Part shown: positions 24,920 through 34,213 of the stretch, piece after piece
How positions within the stretch are numbered: the stretch's first letter is position 1
Layout: the number at the start of each line of letters is the position of its first letter
Source: Sphingopyxis terrae subsp. terrae NBRC 15098
GTDB taxonomy: Bacteria; Pseudomonadota; Alphaproteobacteria; Sphingomonadales; Sphingomonadaceae
Direction of reading: 5' to 3'
Assembly (NCBI RefSeq): GCF_001598815.1
Contig: NZ_BCZQ01000004.1
Location: 124,001 to 188,000 of the forward strand
DNA: 64,000 nt
The notes under the pieces: model-generated
Seen by the model: only the letters and a program-made list of their open reading frames with translations
What the model was told of the DNA's origin: nothing
The model's database searches: none
Program-made: the position numbers and the translations under genes

Positions 24920-25494
24920 AATCGGTCTCCGGTAATGATATATTCCTGCTCGGTCAGGACCGCATCGAGCAAAATATCGGTTTGTTCAATGGGAACAGTG
25001 TCAACTTCCTGCACCGACCAGCCGATCCCGATACGCGGAACTGCCGGATTTTCGGCAAAGAACCGGTCATAATGCCCGCCTCCCTGGCCGAGACGGCCGC
25101 CGTGGCGGTCGAAACCGACGAGCGGGCAGAGGATGATGTCGGGATGCGCGATTTCGGCACTGTCGGGCGGCTGGGGCGATCCCCACGGCCCTTTTCGAAG
25201 CGCATCGCCATCGTCCGATATCCGAAAGGTCATGGCGGCCGTGCGGTCTGCGTGATGCGGCAGCGCGATGCGCCGGCCATCCAGCAGCAGCAGCGGTCGG
25301 ATATCGGGTTCGTCGCCCCACGGTGCATAGGCGCCGACGGCAGGGCTGGCATCGAGCAGCTTGCGGAGCGTGTCGGGAACGGCGCGAAAGGCAGCGAGCC
25401 GCCCCATCGGGTCGAGATTGGCGACGAAATGGCGGCGGCGAAAACGCAATCGTTCGCGCAGCGCCTGTTTCTGCGAAGCGAGGTCGGGCGTCAT
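24916..25494 (-). CDS. 5-formyltetrahydrofolate cyclo-ligase
   Basis: A 192-residue enzyme that converts 5-formyl-THF to 5,10-methenyl-THF with ATP, returning stored folate to one-carbon metabolism. Family features: a basic N-terminus KQALRERLRFRRRHF, a central ALPHHADRTAAMTFR, and the nucleotide-binding loop VGFDRHGGRLGQGGGHYDRFF. Length is normal (E. coli YgfA 182). In most proteobacteria this gene lies next to 6S RNA and zapA, exactly as here. The start is placed at the ATG at 25494 (MTPDLASQKQ). Confidence 0.93.
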   Translation of the reverse strand: MTPDLASQKQALRERLRFRRRHFVANLDPMGRLAAFRAVPDTLRKLLDASPAVGAYAPWGDEPDIRPLLLLDGRRIALPHHADRTAAMTFRISDDGDALRKGPWGSPQPPDSAEIAHPDIILCPLVGFDRHGGRLGQGGGHYDRFFAENPAVPRIGIGWSVQEVDTVPIEQTDILLDAVLTEQEYIITGDRL

Positions 25495-25527
25495 GCGGGC
25501 CGGGCCTCCTTCAAAGCCTGTCGGGTT

Positions 25528-25690
25528 GGCGGGACCACCATGGGTCGGTTTCCGGAAGATCCTCTGACGCCAGTAACGTCAGGTGGGGGCCATGTACGTC
25601 GGACTAGGGTCCGGGCAGGGACAGCTCCCTTGGATGATGTATCGCCTCAGGGATTTTCGCAACGGCTCGTGCCGGGCAGTACCCGCCGAT
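25528..25690 (-). ncRNA. ssrS: 6S RNA
   Basis: Lies between zapA and the cyclo-ligase gene on the same strand, the standard proteobacterial position of ssrS. On the minus strand the ends pair to close the molecule: GGCGGG and ACTGCC (25687-25675, one bulged T between) pair with GGTGGT and CCCGCC (25539-25528), giving a 12-bp stem around an RNA of about 160 nt, the usual 6S size. An apical hairpin CTGACG/CGTCAG is visible at about 25562-25580. A TAAATA -10-like element ends about 7 bases before the predicted 5' end. 6S RNA mimics an open promoter and sequesters sigma70 RNA polymerase in stationary phase. Exact ends are estimates. Confidence 0.72.
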
Positions 25691-25718
25691 GCCTATTTAG
25701 GGACGCGGGGCCCCATCC

Positions 25719-26147
25719 TCAAGCGCTTTGCTCAACCTTTGCGGCGAGCGCTTCGATCCGGTCGGCGATCTGGAGCAGTGCGCGGTCGTGCGTTGTGCGC
25801 GGCGCGGCTGCTACAGCGGGCGGCGGCGCGGCCTTAAGTGCCTCGATTTCCCTGCGGGCCGCAGCGAGTTCGTCACGCGCCTGCGTTTCGCGGCTTTCCG
25901 CTAGCGCAACCGCGGCGCGCAGCGAATCGGATTGGGGCTCGGACCTGTCGACCTTGGCCTTTGCTTCCTGCGCCTCGTCGGCGAGCATGAGCGCCGCGAA
26001 GAGAAGCTGGCGTACCTCGGTGCTGCCGGGGATGGCGCGGACCTTTTCGTCGATCAGCCCGGCGAGCTTCTGAAGCTGCGGCTCCTCGCCGTCGGCGCAG
26101 GTCAGGTCATAGGTGCGCCCGGCTATGTTCAGTCGGACATCAGCCAC
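25719..26147 (-). CDS. zapA: Cell division protein ZapA
   Basis: A 142-residue ZapA that bundles FtsZ filaments at the Z ring. The N-terminal globular part has ADVRLNIAGRTYDLTCADGEE, KLAGLIDEKVRAI and LLFAALMLADEAQEAK. The rest is a long coiled coil (ESRETQARDELAAARREIEALK) ending in LLQIADRIEALAAKVEQSA. The start is GTG at 26147, since GGAGG lies 6 bases before it and homologues begin M(A)xVxLxIxGR. An upstream TTG at 26162 is less likely. The start lies inside the 3' end of the ZauP-like gene. 6S RNA follows its stop. Confidence 0.92.
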   Translation of the reverse strand: MADVRLNIAGRTYDLTCADGEEPQLQKLAGLIDEKVRAIPGSTEVRQLLFAALMLADEAQEAKAKVDRSEPQSDSLRAAVALAESRETQARDELAAARREIEALKAAPPPAVAAAPRTTHDRALLQIADRIEALAAKVEQSA

Positions 26148-26340
26148 GATTCGCCTCCGCAATCAGTCGGTCCAGTTCACCGATAACAGCGTTAACTTCG
26201 GCTTTCAGGGCCGATTGATCGCTTGTCGGTTGAACGGATGCGCCGCGTTCTGCGCGCTCGGCCAGGCTCTTTTCGATGCGGCTCAGCGCGCGCTCGATGC
26301 GGCCGATGGCGAGGCTGGATTCGTCGAGATCGAGTTCCAT
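26140..26340 (-). CDS. Small coiled-coil protein upstream of ZapA, ZauP-like
   Basis: A 66-residue protein, MELDLDESSLAIGRIERALS at the N-terminus, with nearly continuous heptads (IGRIERALSRIEKSLAERAE and ALKAEVNAVIGELDRLIAEA). Its stop overlaps the zapA start by 8 bases, so they are co-translated. In Caulobacter the conserved small coiled-coil protein encoded just upstream of zapA is ZauP, a ZapA partner at the division site; size, position and coiled-coil nature agree, and the link is inference. The frame remains open far upstream through the divergent tkt gene but only this part has a ribosome-site-compatible ATG and proper composition. Confidence 0.78.
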   Translation of the reverse strand: MELDLDESSLAIGRIERALSRIEKSLAERAERGASVQPTSDQSALKAEVNAVIGELDRLIAEANRG

Positions 26341-26487
26341 GCCACAGGGGTAGCAGCGCCGGGGGAGGGGTGCAATCGCCTGTCGGCGCCGAAATGCGCG
26401 CGAATTCTTGCCGCGGGCGGTTGACTCTCGGCGGCGCCGCCGCAAAGGGCAGTCGCGCACGCCAGCCCAGACATAAGCGGGGAAAAG

Positions 26488-28455
26488 ATGACACTGCCCG
26501 AACGCCAGCTCGCCAACGCGATCCGCGCGCTTGCGATGGACGCCGTACAGGCCGCGAACAGCGGTCACCCCGGGATGCCGATGGGCATGGCCGACGTCGC
26601 GACCGTCCTCTATTCGGATTATCTGAAATTCGATCCGACCGATCCGAAATGGGCCGATCGCGACCGATTCGTCCTGTCGGCGGGCCATGGCTCGATGCTC
26701 GCCTATGCGACGCTCCATCTCGCGGGCTATGCGCACCCGACGATGGAGGAAATCCGCAATTTCCGCCAGCTGAACAGTCCCTGCGCCGGGCACCCCGAAA
26801 ATTTCGAACTCGCTGGCGTCGAAACGACCACGGGGCCGCTGGGTCAGGGGCTTGCGACCGCGGTCGGCATGGCGATCGCCGAGCGCCATCTCAATGCCAT
26901 TTACGGCGACGACCTCGTCGACCATCGCACCTGGGTCATCGCCGGCGACGGCTGCCTGATGGAAGGCATCAATCACGAAGCGATCGGCTTGGCCGGCCAT
27001 CTGGGCCTCGGCCGCCTGATCGTGCTGTGGGACGACAACAAGATCACGATCGACGGGTCGACCGACCTTTCGACCAGCGAGGACGTGAAAGCGCGTTATG
27101 CGGCGACCGGTTGGCATGTCGACAGCTGCGATGGCCATGATGCTGCCGATATTCGCCGCGCGATCGACGCGGCGCTGGCGGACGGCCGCCCGTCGCTGAT
27201 CGCGTGCAAGACGCTGATCGGCTTCGGCGCGCCGAACAAGCAGGGCACATCGGCGACGCATGGCTCGCCGCTCGGCGCCGACGAGGTGGCGGCGGCGCGC
27301 GCCAATATGGGCTGGACCGCCGAACCGTTCGTCATTCCCGCCGACATTGCCGACGCATGGCGCGGCTTTGGCCAGCGCGGCCAGTCACTTCATGCTGCGT
27401 GGAATGATCGCCTTGCAAGTAGCGATAAGAAAACGGATTTTGAGGATCGCCTGAGCGGCAAGGTCGCGCCGGGTGATGCTTTCAAGGCCTATCTCGACGG
27501 GCTGGTTGCCGAACCGCCGAAGGTCGCGACGCGCAAGGCGTCGGAAAATGCGCTGACCGCGCTCACCGCCGACATCGCCTCGCTTGTTGGTGGCAGCGCC
27601 GACCTTACCGGCTCGAACAATACCAAGACATCGTCGACCAAGCCGCTGAACCGGAACGATTATTCGGGTCGCTACATCTATTATGGCATCCGCGAATTCG
27701 GCATGTCGGCGGCGATGAACGGGATGGCGCTGCACGGCGGCGTGATCCCCTATGGCGGCACTTTCCTGGTCTTTTCGGACTATTGCCGCGGCGCGATCCG
27801 CCTGTCAGCGCTCCAGCGTCAGCGCGTCGTTTACGTGATGACGCACGACAGCATCGGGCTCGGCGAGGATGGACCGACGCACCAGCCGATCGAGCATCTG
27901 CAGTCGCTGCGCGCCATGCCCAATCTGCTCGTGATGCGCCCGGCCGACGCGGTTGAGACGGCCGAATGCTGGGCGATCGCGCTCGCGCAGGACAGCCGTC
28001 CGACGCTCCTCGCACTCACGCGCCAGAATCTGCCGCCGCTGCGTCATGACGTCACGGAAAATCTTTGCTTGAAAGGCGGTTATCGCCTTCGCAGCGCCGC
28101 CGCGGCGCGCAAGGTCGTGCTGGTCGCGACCGGTTCCGAAGTGTCGCTGGCGCTCGATGTCGCCGAAAAGCTCGAAGCGGCGGGGCAGGGTGCCGATGTC
28201 GTTTCGATGGTGTCGACCGAATTGTTCGACGAACAGGATGCGGCCTATCAGGCCGATCTGCTGCCCGACGATGCCCTGATCGTCTCGATCGAGGCCGGGA
28301 CGACCTTCGGCTGGGAACGCTACACCGGCCGCCATGGCCTGCGCTTCGGCATCGACAGCTTCGGCGCGTCGGCGCCGATCGACGATCTCTACCGGCATTT
28401 CGGCCTGACGGTCGACGCCATCACCCCCAAGATTCTGGCGCGGCTCGGCGCATAA
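26488..28455 (+). CDS. tkt: Transketolase
   Basis: A 655-residue thiamine-diphosphate enzyme moving two-carbon units between sugar phosphates in the pentose phosphate pathway. Visible signatures are [21 protein letters not shown] near the N-terminus, the diphosphate-Mg site [14 protein letters not shown] followed by [25 protein letters not shown] opening the middle domain, [20 protein letters not shown] with the catalytic Glu, and [20 protein letters not shown]. Length matches the family. GCGGGGAA precedes the ATG. It opens the rightward tkt-gap-pgk-fba cluster. Confidence 0.96.
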   Translation: MTLPERQLANAIRALAMDAVQAANSGHPGMPMGMADVATVLYSDYLKFDPTDPKWADRDRFVLSAGHGSMLAYATLHLAGYAHPTMEEIRNFRQLNSPCAGHPENFELAGVETTTGPLGQGLATAVGMAIAERHLNAIYGDDLVDHRTWVIAGDGCLMEGINHEAIGLAGHLGLGRLIVLWDDNKITIDGSTDLSTSEDVKARYAATGWHVDSCDGHDAADIRRAIDAALADGRPSLIACKTLIGFGAPNKQGTSATHGSPLGADEVAAARANMGWTAEPFVIPADIADAWRGFGQRGQSLHAAWNDRLASSDKKTDFEDRLSGKVAPGDAFKAYLDGLVAEPPKVATRKASENALTALTADIASLVGGSADLTGSNNTKTSSTKPLNRNDYSGRYIYYGIREFGMSAAMNGMALHGGVIPYGGTFLVFSDYCRGAIRLSALQRQRVVYVMTHDSIGLGEDGPTHQPIEHLQSLRAMPNLLVMRPADAVETAECWAIALAQDSRPTLLALTRQNLPPLRHDVTENLCLKGGYRLRSAAAARKVVLVATGSEVSLALDVAEKLEAAGQGADVVSMVSTELFDEQDAAYQADLLPDDALIVSIEAGTTFGWERYTGRHGLRFGIDSFGASAPIDDLYRHFGLTVDAITPKILARLGA

Positions 28456-28492
28456 GACCGGCCGCCACCTTCCGCAGAAAGGACTAACCGAC

Positions 28493-29500
28493 ATGGCAGT
28501 GAAAGTCGCAATCAACGGTTTCGGACGCATCGGCCGCAATGTGGCGCGCGCCCTTCTCGAGCGCACCGATCACGACCTTGAACTGGTGTCGATCAACGAT
28601 CTGGGCGATGCCAAGGCCAATGCCCGCCTGCTTCGCCATGACTCGGTTCATGGCGCCTTCAACGGCACCGTCGAAGTCGATGACAACGACCTGATCATCA
28701 ACGGCAAGCGCATCCAGGTCACTGCCGAGCGCGATCCCGCCGCCCTGCCGCACGCCGCCAACGGCGTGGACATCGTGATGGAATGCACCGGCTTCTTCAC
28801 CAACAAAGCCGGCGGCCAGAAGCATCTCGACGCGGGCGCGAAGCGCGTACTCATTTCGGCGCCCGCCAAGGAAGTCGACCTGACCGTCGTTTACGGCGTC
28901 AATGACAGCCAGATCACCGCCGATCACCGGATCATCTCGAACGCGTCCTGCACCACCAACTGCCTCGCGCCCTTCGCGAAGGTGCTGCACGAAGCGATCG
29001 GTATCGAGCGCGGCCTGATGACGACGATCCACGCCTATACCAACGACCAGAAGATCCTCGACCAGATCCACGACGATCCGCGCCGCGCCCGTGCCGCCGC
29101 AATGTCGATGATCCCGACCTCGACCGGTGCTGCGGTCGCCGTCGGCCTCGTCCTGCCCGAACTGAAGGGCAAGCTCGACGGATCGTCGATCCGCGTTCCG
29201 ACCCCCAATGTGTCGGTGATCGACCTCACTTTCACCCCGTCGCGCGAAACGACCAAGGAAGAAGTGAACGCGGTGCTCAAGGCTGCCGCCGAAGGCGCGC
29301 TGAAGGGCGTCCTTGGTTATACCGAGGAACCGCTGGTTTCGATCGACTTCAACCATAATGCCGCCAGCTCGACCATCGACAGCCTCGAAACCGCGGTTAT
29401 CGACGGCAAGCTGGTGCGCGTGCTGAGCTGGTACGACAATGAATGGGGCTTCTCGAACCGCATGATCGACACGGCGGGCGTGATCGCGAAGTTCCTTTAA
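28493..29500 (+). CDS. gap: Glyceraldehyde-3-phosphate dehydrogenase, type I
   Basis: A 335-residue NAD(P)-dependent phosphorylating GAPDH. The Rossmann start is [19 protein letters not shown], the catalytic Cys lies in [12 protein letters not shown] (about 149-160), and [15 protein letters not shown] and [12 protein letters not shown] complete the family pattern. It lies 37 bases after tkt with an AGAAAGGA ribosome site. It interconverts glyceraldehyde 3-phosphate and 1,3-bisphosphoglycerate, feeding pgk next door. Confidence 0.97.
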   Translation: MAVKVAINGFGRIGRNVARALLERTDHDLELVSINDLGDAKANARLLRHDSVHGAFNGTVEVDDNDLIINGKRIQVTAERDPAALPHAANGVDIVMECTGFFTNKAGGQKHLDAGAKRVLISAPAKEVDLTVVYGVNDSQITADHRIISNASCTTNCLAPFAKVLHEAIGIERGLMTTIHAYTNDQKILDQIHDDPRRARAAAMSMIPTSTGAAVAVGLVLPELKGKLDGSSIRVPTPNVSVIDLTFTPSRETTKEEVNAVLKAAAEGALKGVLGYTEEPLVSIDFNHNAASSTIDSLETAVIDGKLVRVLSWYDNEWGFSNRMIDTAGVIAKFL

Positions 29501-29512
29501 CAATATTCTGGT

Positions 29513-29613
29513 GCCCCTGCGAAGGCGGGGGCCCCTCTCCGACCGCATCGGAATGAAACCGGCGGTGATCAGGGGACAAGAGCGCAGGAGATGGACCCCC
29601 GCCTTCGCGGGGG
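29513..29613. repeat. Head-to-head GC-rich palindromic repeat pair
   Basis: One unit at 29513-29535 (core GCGAAGGCGGGGGCC) and an inverted copy at 29593-29613 flank about 57 bases between gap and pgk. Each unit is itself partly palindromic (CCCC...GGGG). The same core recurs inverted at 36851-36921, so it is a dispersed REP-like element. It lies between co-oriented genes and could form a stem-loop in the gap-pgk mRNA. Confidence 0.7.
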
Positions 29614-29637
29614 AACACTCCGGGATCGGAGTGAGAG

Positions 29638-30834
29638 ATGGCAGATTTCAAGACGCTCGACGACATCGGTGACGTCACCGGCAAGAAGGTGCTGGTGCGC
29701 GTCGATCTCAACGTGCCGATGTCCGACGGCGCCGTCGCCGACGACACGCGAATTCGCGCAGCGATGCCGACGATCCGCGAACTGTCGGACAAGGGTGCCA
29801 TCGTTCTGCTGCTCGCCCATTTCGGCCGTCCGAAAGGGGCGAAGAACCCGACCCAGTCGCTCAGCCTCGTCATCGACGGCGTCGCCGACGTCCTCGGCCA
29901 TTCGGTGATGTTCATTCCCGATTGCATCGGCGAAGGCGCCAAGGCGGGCGTTGCCGTCCTCGCGCCCGGCGACGTCGCCGTGCTCGAAAATACGCGCTTT
30001 CATGCGGGTGAGGAAAAGAACGACCCCGCGTTCGCCGATGCGCTTGCCGAAATCGGCGACATCTATGTCAACGATGCCTTTTCGGCGGCGCACCGCGCGC
30101 ATGGCTCGACCGAGGGCATTGCCCATCGGCTGCCCGCCTATGCCGGCCGCGCGATGGAGGCCGAACTCAAGGCGCTCGACGCCGTGCTCGGCAATCCCGC
30201 GCATCCGGTTGCGGCGGTTGTCGGCGGCGCGAAAGTGTCGAGCAAGATCGACGTGCTGCGCAACCTTGTCGGCAAGGTCGATCATCTGATCATCGGCGGC
30301 GGGATGGCGAACACTTTCCTCGCGGCGCGCGGCGTCGATGTCGGCAAGTCGCTGTGCGAGCACGACCTCGTCGATACCGCCAACGCGATTTTCGACGCGG
30401 CGGATGCCGCAGGCTGCACCATCCATCTGCCCTATGACGTGGTCGTCGCGAAAGAATTTGCCGCGAACCCGCCGACGCGCACCGTGAACATCCACGAAGT
30501 CGCGGCGGACGAGATGATCCTCGATGTCGGGCCTGCGGCGGTCGAGGCGCTCGGTGACGTGCTGAAAAGCTGCCGCACGCTGGTGTGGAACGGTCCGCTC
30601 GGCGCTTTCGAGATTGCGCCGTTCGACGCCGCAACCGTCGCGCTCGCCCGGACGGCGGCGGCGTTGACGCGCGAAGGGTCGCTGATTTCGGTTGCCGGCG
30701 GCGGCGATACCGTCGCCGCGCTCAACCATGCCGGCGTTGCGGACGAGTTCACCTTTGTTTCGACCGCAGGCGGCGCCTTCCTCGAATGGATGGAAGGAAA
30801 GCCGCTTCCCGGTGTCGATGCGTTGCGGAGTTGA
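29638..30834 (+). CDS. pgk: Phosphoglycerate kinase
   Basis: A 398-residue PGK producing ATP from 1,3-bisphosphoglycerate. Substrate site [61 protein letters not shown], and the C-terminal nucleotide site WNGPLGAFE and [12 protein letters not shown] are all present. GGAG lies 7 bases upstream of the ATG. Separated from gap by the palindromic repeat but on the same strand, so probably still co-transcribed. Confidence 0.97.
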   Translation: MADFKTLDDIGDVTGKKVLVRVDLNVPMSDGAVADDTRIRAAMPTIRELSDKGAIVLLLAHFGRPKGAKNPTQSLSLVIDGVADVLGHSVMFIPDCIGEGAKAGVAVLAPGDVAVLENTRFHAGEEKNDPAFADALAEIGDIYVNDAFSAAHRAHGSTEGIAHRLPAYAGRAMEAELKALDAVLGNPAHPVAAVVGGAKVSSKIDVLRNLVGKVDHLIIGGGMANTFLAARGVDVGKSLCEHDLVDTANAIFDAADAAGCTIHLPYDVVVAKEFAANPPTRTVNIHEVAADEMILDVGPAAVEALGDVLKSCRTLVWNGPLGAFEIAPFDAATVALARTAAALTREGSLISVAGGGDTVAALNHAGVADEFTFVSTAGGAFLEWMEGKPLPGVDALRS

Positions 30835-30858
30835 TAGGGGCTGAAGGGGGCTGCCGAG

Positions 30859-31224
30859 ATGAAGACGAGGTTTTTCGCTGCACTTGCTCTTGCCGCGATC
30901 AGTATTCCGGCCATGGCCGCCGAGGAGTTCCCCGGCGCCATCATCGCGGATTTCTACATGTCCGAATTCTCGATCCCCAAGGGATGGGAATTGTCTTACA
31001 AGGGTCTCGATAACGGGGTGCAGGTCTTTGTCATGGACCGCGACCTCGACACTTACCCACAGACCGCCTTTCTGCAGCCGATCGAGCAGATGCGCCGGCT
31101 GATGTGCGGCGATGACGAATTGAAGCAGATGGTGAACGGCGGCACCCTCGTGCGCGTCGATAGCCGCGACAAGCGCGGCGGCAAGACCAGTCTGACCAAG
31201 GGGCCGACGCTGACGCGTTGCTGA
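30859..31224 (+). CDS. Small exported protein of unknown function
   Basis: A 121-residue protein with signal peptide (FFAALALAAISIPAMAAEE, cleavage after residue ~21). The mature part of ~100 residues begins FPGAIIADFYMSEFSIPKGW and holds two cysteines (LMCGDDE and the terminal TRC) that could pair. No family recognised. It sits 24 bases after pgk and before fba on the same strand, so it is probably expressed with glycolytic genes, but an exported product is unlikely to act in glycolysis. Confidence 0.7.
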   Translation: MKTRFFAALALAAISIPAMAAEEFPGAIIADFYMSEFSIPKGWELSYKGLDNGVQVFVMDRDLDTYPQTAFLQPIEQMRRLMCGDDELKQMVNGGTLVRVDSRDKRGGKTSLTKGPTLTRC

Positions 31225-31309
31225 TCGGCCGCTTTTCCATCGCATTGCGTCCCGGGCGACGGGCCGCTATGCGCGCCGCACCATACGTATGCAAATCCAC
31301 GGAGACGTT

Positions 31310-32200
31310 ATGACGACCGCCAATGCCGAGATGCTGGAAAAGATCAAATCGGGCCAGGGCTTCATCGCCGCGCTCGACCAGAGCGGCGGTTCGACGCCCA
31401 AGGCGCTTAAGGGCTATGGCATCGACGAAGGTGAATATTCGGGCGACGAGGAAATGTTCGCGCTGATCCATGCAATGCGCAGCCGGATCGTGACGGCGCC
31501 CTGTTTCAACGGCGATAAGGTGATCGGCGCAATCCTGTTCGAACGCACGATGGACGGCGAAGCCGATGGCAAGCCGATTCCCGCCCTGCTGTGGGAACGC
31601 GGTGTGGTCCCGTTCCTCAAGGTCGACAAGGGTCTCGAAGCCGAAGCTGACGGTGTGCAACTGATGAAGCCCAATGCCGATCTCGACGCGCTGTGCGAGC
31701 GGGCGGTTGCGAAGGGCGTGTTCGGAACCAAGATGCGCAGCGTCGTCAATCTCGCCAACCCGGCGGGCGTCAAGGCGATCGTCGCGCAGCAATTTGCCGA
31801 AGCCGCGCGCATCGCCGCGCACGGCCTGGTGCCGATCATCGAACCCGAAGTGAATATCAAGAGCGCCGAGCGCGATGCAGCGGACCGGCTGCTACTTGCC
31901 GAACTCGTCGCGGCGCTCGACGCGTGGACCGGCGCGCCGGTCATGCTCAAGCTGTCGCTGCCCACCGAAGCGGGACTGTTCCAGCCGCTCGTCGATCATC
32001 CCAAGGTGCTGCGCGTCGTCGCGCTGTCTGGCGGCTTCGCGCGCCCCGAAGCATGCGCCGAACTCGCGCGCAACCCTGGCATCATCGCGAGCTTCAGCCG
32101 CGCGCTGCTGGAAGATTTGCGCGCGTCGATGAGCGACGCGGAATTCAATGGCTCGCTCGGCAGCGCGATTGACGAAATTCACGCCGCGTCGGTCGCCTGA
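31310..32200 (+). CDS. Fructose-bisphosphate aldolase, class I
   Basis: A 296-residue Schiff-base aldolase of the bacterial short class I type (as in staphylococcal Fda). Features are GFIAALDQSGGSTPKALKGYG near the N-terminus, KVIGAILFERTMDG, FLKVDKGLEAEADGVQLMK, PIIEPEVNIKSAERDAAD, and the lysine-bearing strand MLKLSLPTEAG. GGAG lies 5 bases before the ATG at 31310; an upstream in-frame ATG at 31289 has no ribosome site. It splits fructose 1,6-bisphosphate. The stop overlaps the next start (TGATG). Confidence 0.93.
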   Translation: MTTANAEMLEKIKSGQGFIAALDQSGGSTPKALKGYGIDEGEYSGDEEMFALIHAMRSRIVTAPCFNGDKVIGAILFERTMDGEADGKPIPALLWERGVVPFLKVDKGLEAEADGVQLMKPNADLDALCERAVAKGVFGTKMRSVVNLANPAGVKAIVAQQFAEAARIAAHGLVPIIEPEVNIKSAERDAADRLLLAELVAALDAWTGAPVMLKLSLPTEAGLFQPLVDHPKVLRVVALSGGFARPEACAELARNPGIIASFSRALLEDLRASMSDAEFNGSLGSAIDEIHAASVA

Positions 32201-32856
32201 TGGCTGACAGCTGGGACCGCGTCGACACCTATATCGGCGAGAAGCTGATTGGCGACGACGCGATCCTGGCGGCTGCACTCGCGCACAATGCCGAAAACGG
32301 CTTGCCACCGATCGACGTGTCGGCGGCGCAGGGCAAGATGCTCTATCTGCTCGCGCAAATGGCGGGCGCGCGGCGCATCCTCGAAATCGGGACGCTCGGC
32401 GGCTATTCGACGATCTGGCTCGCGCGGGCGCTACCGGACGATGGCGCGCTGGTGACGCTGGAAGTCGACCACATGCATGCCCGCGTCGCGCAGGCGAATC
32501 TCGATCGCGCCGGCCTCTCTGATCGGGCCGAGATCCGGGTCGGCCCGGCGATGGACAGCCTTGCCGCGATGACCGACGTCGCGCCTTTCGACATGGTCTT
32601 CATCGACGCCGACAAGCAGAGGAATGTCGATTATGTCGCCGAAGCGATCCGCCTCGGCCGCAGCGGCACGACGATCATCGTCGACAATGTCGTGCGTGAA
32701 GGCGGCGTGCTCGATGCCGCGAGTGACGATGCCCGTATTCAAGGAACGCGCGCGCTGTTCGACTTTCTGCAATCCGACCCGCGCATCGACGCGACCGCGC
32801 TGCAGACCGTCGGCGCGAAGGGATGGGACGGCTTCGTGCTGGCGCGGGTCGCCTAA
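32200..32856 (+). CDS. O-methyltransferase, class I SAM-dependent (CCoAOMT/Methyltransf_3 type)
   Basis: A 218-residue methyltransferase. SAM-binding motif I is ILEIGTLGGYSTIWLARAL, followed by LVTLEVDHMHARVAQANL, PFDMVFIDADKQRNVDY (metal-binding acidic residues) and IIVDNVVREGGVLD, the order typical of catechol/caffeoyl-CoA O-methyltransferases. The acceptor substrate is unknown. It overlaps the aldolase stop by one base (TGATG) and so is coupled to it; its own stop overlaps that of the convergent next gene. Confidence 0.88.
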   Translation: MADSWDRVDTYIGEKLIGDDAILAAALAHNAENGLPPIDVSAAQGKMLYLLAQMAGARRILEIGTLGGYSTIWLARALPDDGALVTLEVDHMHARVAQANLDRAGLSDRAEIRVGPAMDSLAAMTDVAPFDMVFIDADKQRNVDYVAEAIRLGRSGTTIIVDNVVREGGVLDAASDDARIQGTRALFDFLQSDPRIDATALQTVGAKGWDGFVLARVA

Positions 32857-33263
32857 AGACCGCCCATGAATCGGAAGGCGAAGCGGTAATCGCCGGGCTT
32901 GATCGGTCGGTCGGGGCGCTTGTCGGGATGCACCGATTCGAGCGTGATCGTGCCGTCGGCCAGTGGCGTCGGTTCGCCTAGCACCACTTCGAAAGGCTGT
33001 GCGTCGCCATTGGGACGAAGCCACAGCATCTTTACGCGGACACGGCCTGCCCAGACGCAGGCGACCCCGACGGGACAGCGACTGTCCTCGATCACCGCAA
33101 CCGGCTGGATCAGCGGCCCGTCGGCATAGGCGCGCTGGCCGATGGCGACATTGGCGGCGTCGGGCAATGCGGTAACGTCGCGACTCGCTGCGCAGGCCGA
33201 AACGGTCGCAGCAGTGACGAGGGACAGGGTGGTGGCGCGAAACATCTTCTGCATTTGCGGCAT
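32853..33263 (-). CDS. Putative lipoprotein of unknown function
   Basis: A 136-residue exported protein. The N-terminal stretch [19 protein letters not shown] has a lipobox-like VSAC, suggesting lipidation at that Cys. The core contains [20 protein letters not shown], a Cys-bearing motif seen in many small secreted proteins of unknown role, followed by [19 protein letters not shown] and [11 protein letters not shown]. Several in-frame ATGs lie within the first nine codons, so the start is uncertain by up to 18 bases. Convergent and overlapping (4 bases) with the methyltransferase, divergent from thiE. Confidence 0.75.
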   Translation of the reverse strand: MPQMQKMFRATTLSLVTAATVSACAASRDVTALPDAANVAIGQRAYADGPLIQPVAVIEDSRCPVGVACVWAGRVRVKMLWLRPNGDAQPFEVVLGEPTPLADGTITLESVHPDKRPDRPIKPGDYRFAFRFMGGL

Positions 33264-33289
33264 GCTGGCGGCGTAGCTATGAACCCGCC

Positions 33290-33919
33290 ATGACCGAACC
33301 GACCTGCCAGCTTTACCTCATCTCGCCGCCCGATGTCGGCGGCGACTTTCCGGCGCAACTCGAAGCGGCGCTGGCCGCCGGCCCGGTTGCCGCGTTCCAG
33401 TTCCGCGTCAAGGGTTTGACCCAGCACGAAGCGGCGCGCCTTGCCGAACCGCTACAGGCGATTTGCGCCGCGCACGATGTCGCCTTCATCGTCAACGACG
33501 ACATGGCGCTGGCGAAGCGGCTCAAGGCCGATGGCGTCCATCTGGGGCAGGGGGACGGCGATCCGCAGGAGGCGCGGCGGCTGCTCGGCCCCGGCGCGCA
33601 GATCGGCGTAACCTGTCACAACAGCCGCCACCTTGCGATGGATGCCGGCGAAGCGGGGGCGGATTATGTCGCCTTCGGCGCCTTCTTCCCCACGACGACA
33701 AAGGCGGTCGAATATCGCGCCGAGCCCGAAATCCTCAGCTGGTGGCAGGGACTGTTCGAGCTGCCCTGCGTTGCGATCGGCGGGATCACGGTCGAGAATG
33801 CGGAGCTGTTGATCGATGCTGGCGCCGATTTCCTTGCGGTATCGGGCGGCGTCTGGAACCATCCGGACGGCCCGGCCGCGGCGGTGCAGGCTTTCGCCGC
33901 GCTGATGGCAGCGGATTAG
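33290..33919 (+). CDS. thiE: Thiamine phosphate synthase
   Basis: A 209-residue TIM-barrel enzyme joining HMP-PP and HET-P to give thiamine phosphate. Motifs: [65 protein letters not shown] and [20 protein letters not shown]. Length is normal. No other thi gene is near, so it stands apart from a thiamine operon. Twenty-six bases separate it from the divergent lipoprotein gene. Confidence 0.92.
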   Translation: MTEPTCQLYLISPPDVGGDFPAQLEAALAAGPVAAFQFRVKGLTQHEAARLAEPLQAICAAHDVAFIVNDDMALAKRLKADGVHLGQGDGDPQEARRLLGPGAQIGVTCHNSRHLAMDAGEAGADYVAFGAFFPTTTKAVEYRAEPEILSWWQGLFELPCVAIGGITVENAELLIDAGADFLAVSGGVWNHPDGPAAAVQAFAALMAAD

Positions 33920-33929
33920 GCCGCGCGCG

Positions 33930-34076
33930 TCAGGTCCGCGTGCGCGGATGCTCGTCACGCGGTGCGTCGTCGCACTTGCGCCAACCGAACAGCCCCACGC
34001 ATGGCGCCGGGCGCTTGACCGAAGCGGCCGCTTCGGGGCCGGGATGCGGCTTGGGATCGGGAAGGGTCGTCGTCAT
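33930..34076 (-). CDS. Possible small hypothetical protein
   Basis: A 48-codon frame beginning MTTTLPDPKPHPGPEAAAS with a Pro-rich N-terminal half and a C-terminal APCVGLFGWRKCDDAPRDE that holds two Cys. It fills the gap between thiE and the OPT transporter gene on the opposite strand. No ribosome site stands out. Included because the composition (Cys pair, Trp, acidic tail) looks protein-like, but it may be spurious. Confidence 0.33.
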   Translation of the reverse strand: MTTTLPDPKPHPGPEAAASVKRPAPCVGLFGWRKCDDAPRDEHPRTRT

Positions 34077-34213
34077 GCCCGGCTCTATGCGCCGCGCTGC
34101 GCGGCGATGATTGGATCGAAGCGTCAATTCGGTTTCGCTTCGTCGCGTTTCCACGCCTGTTTTGACTTGCCTAATTCCGCGCCGCCCGCAACACAGCGCG
34201 CGGGGAGAAATTT

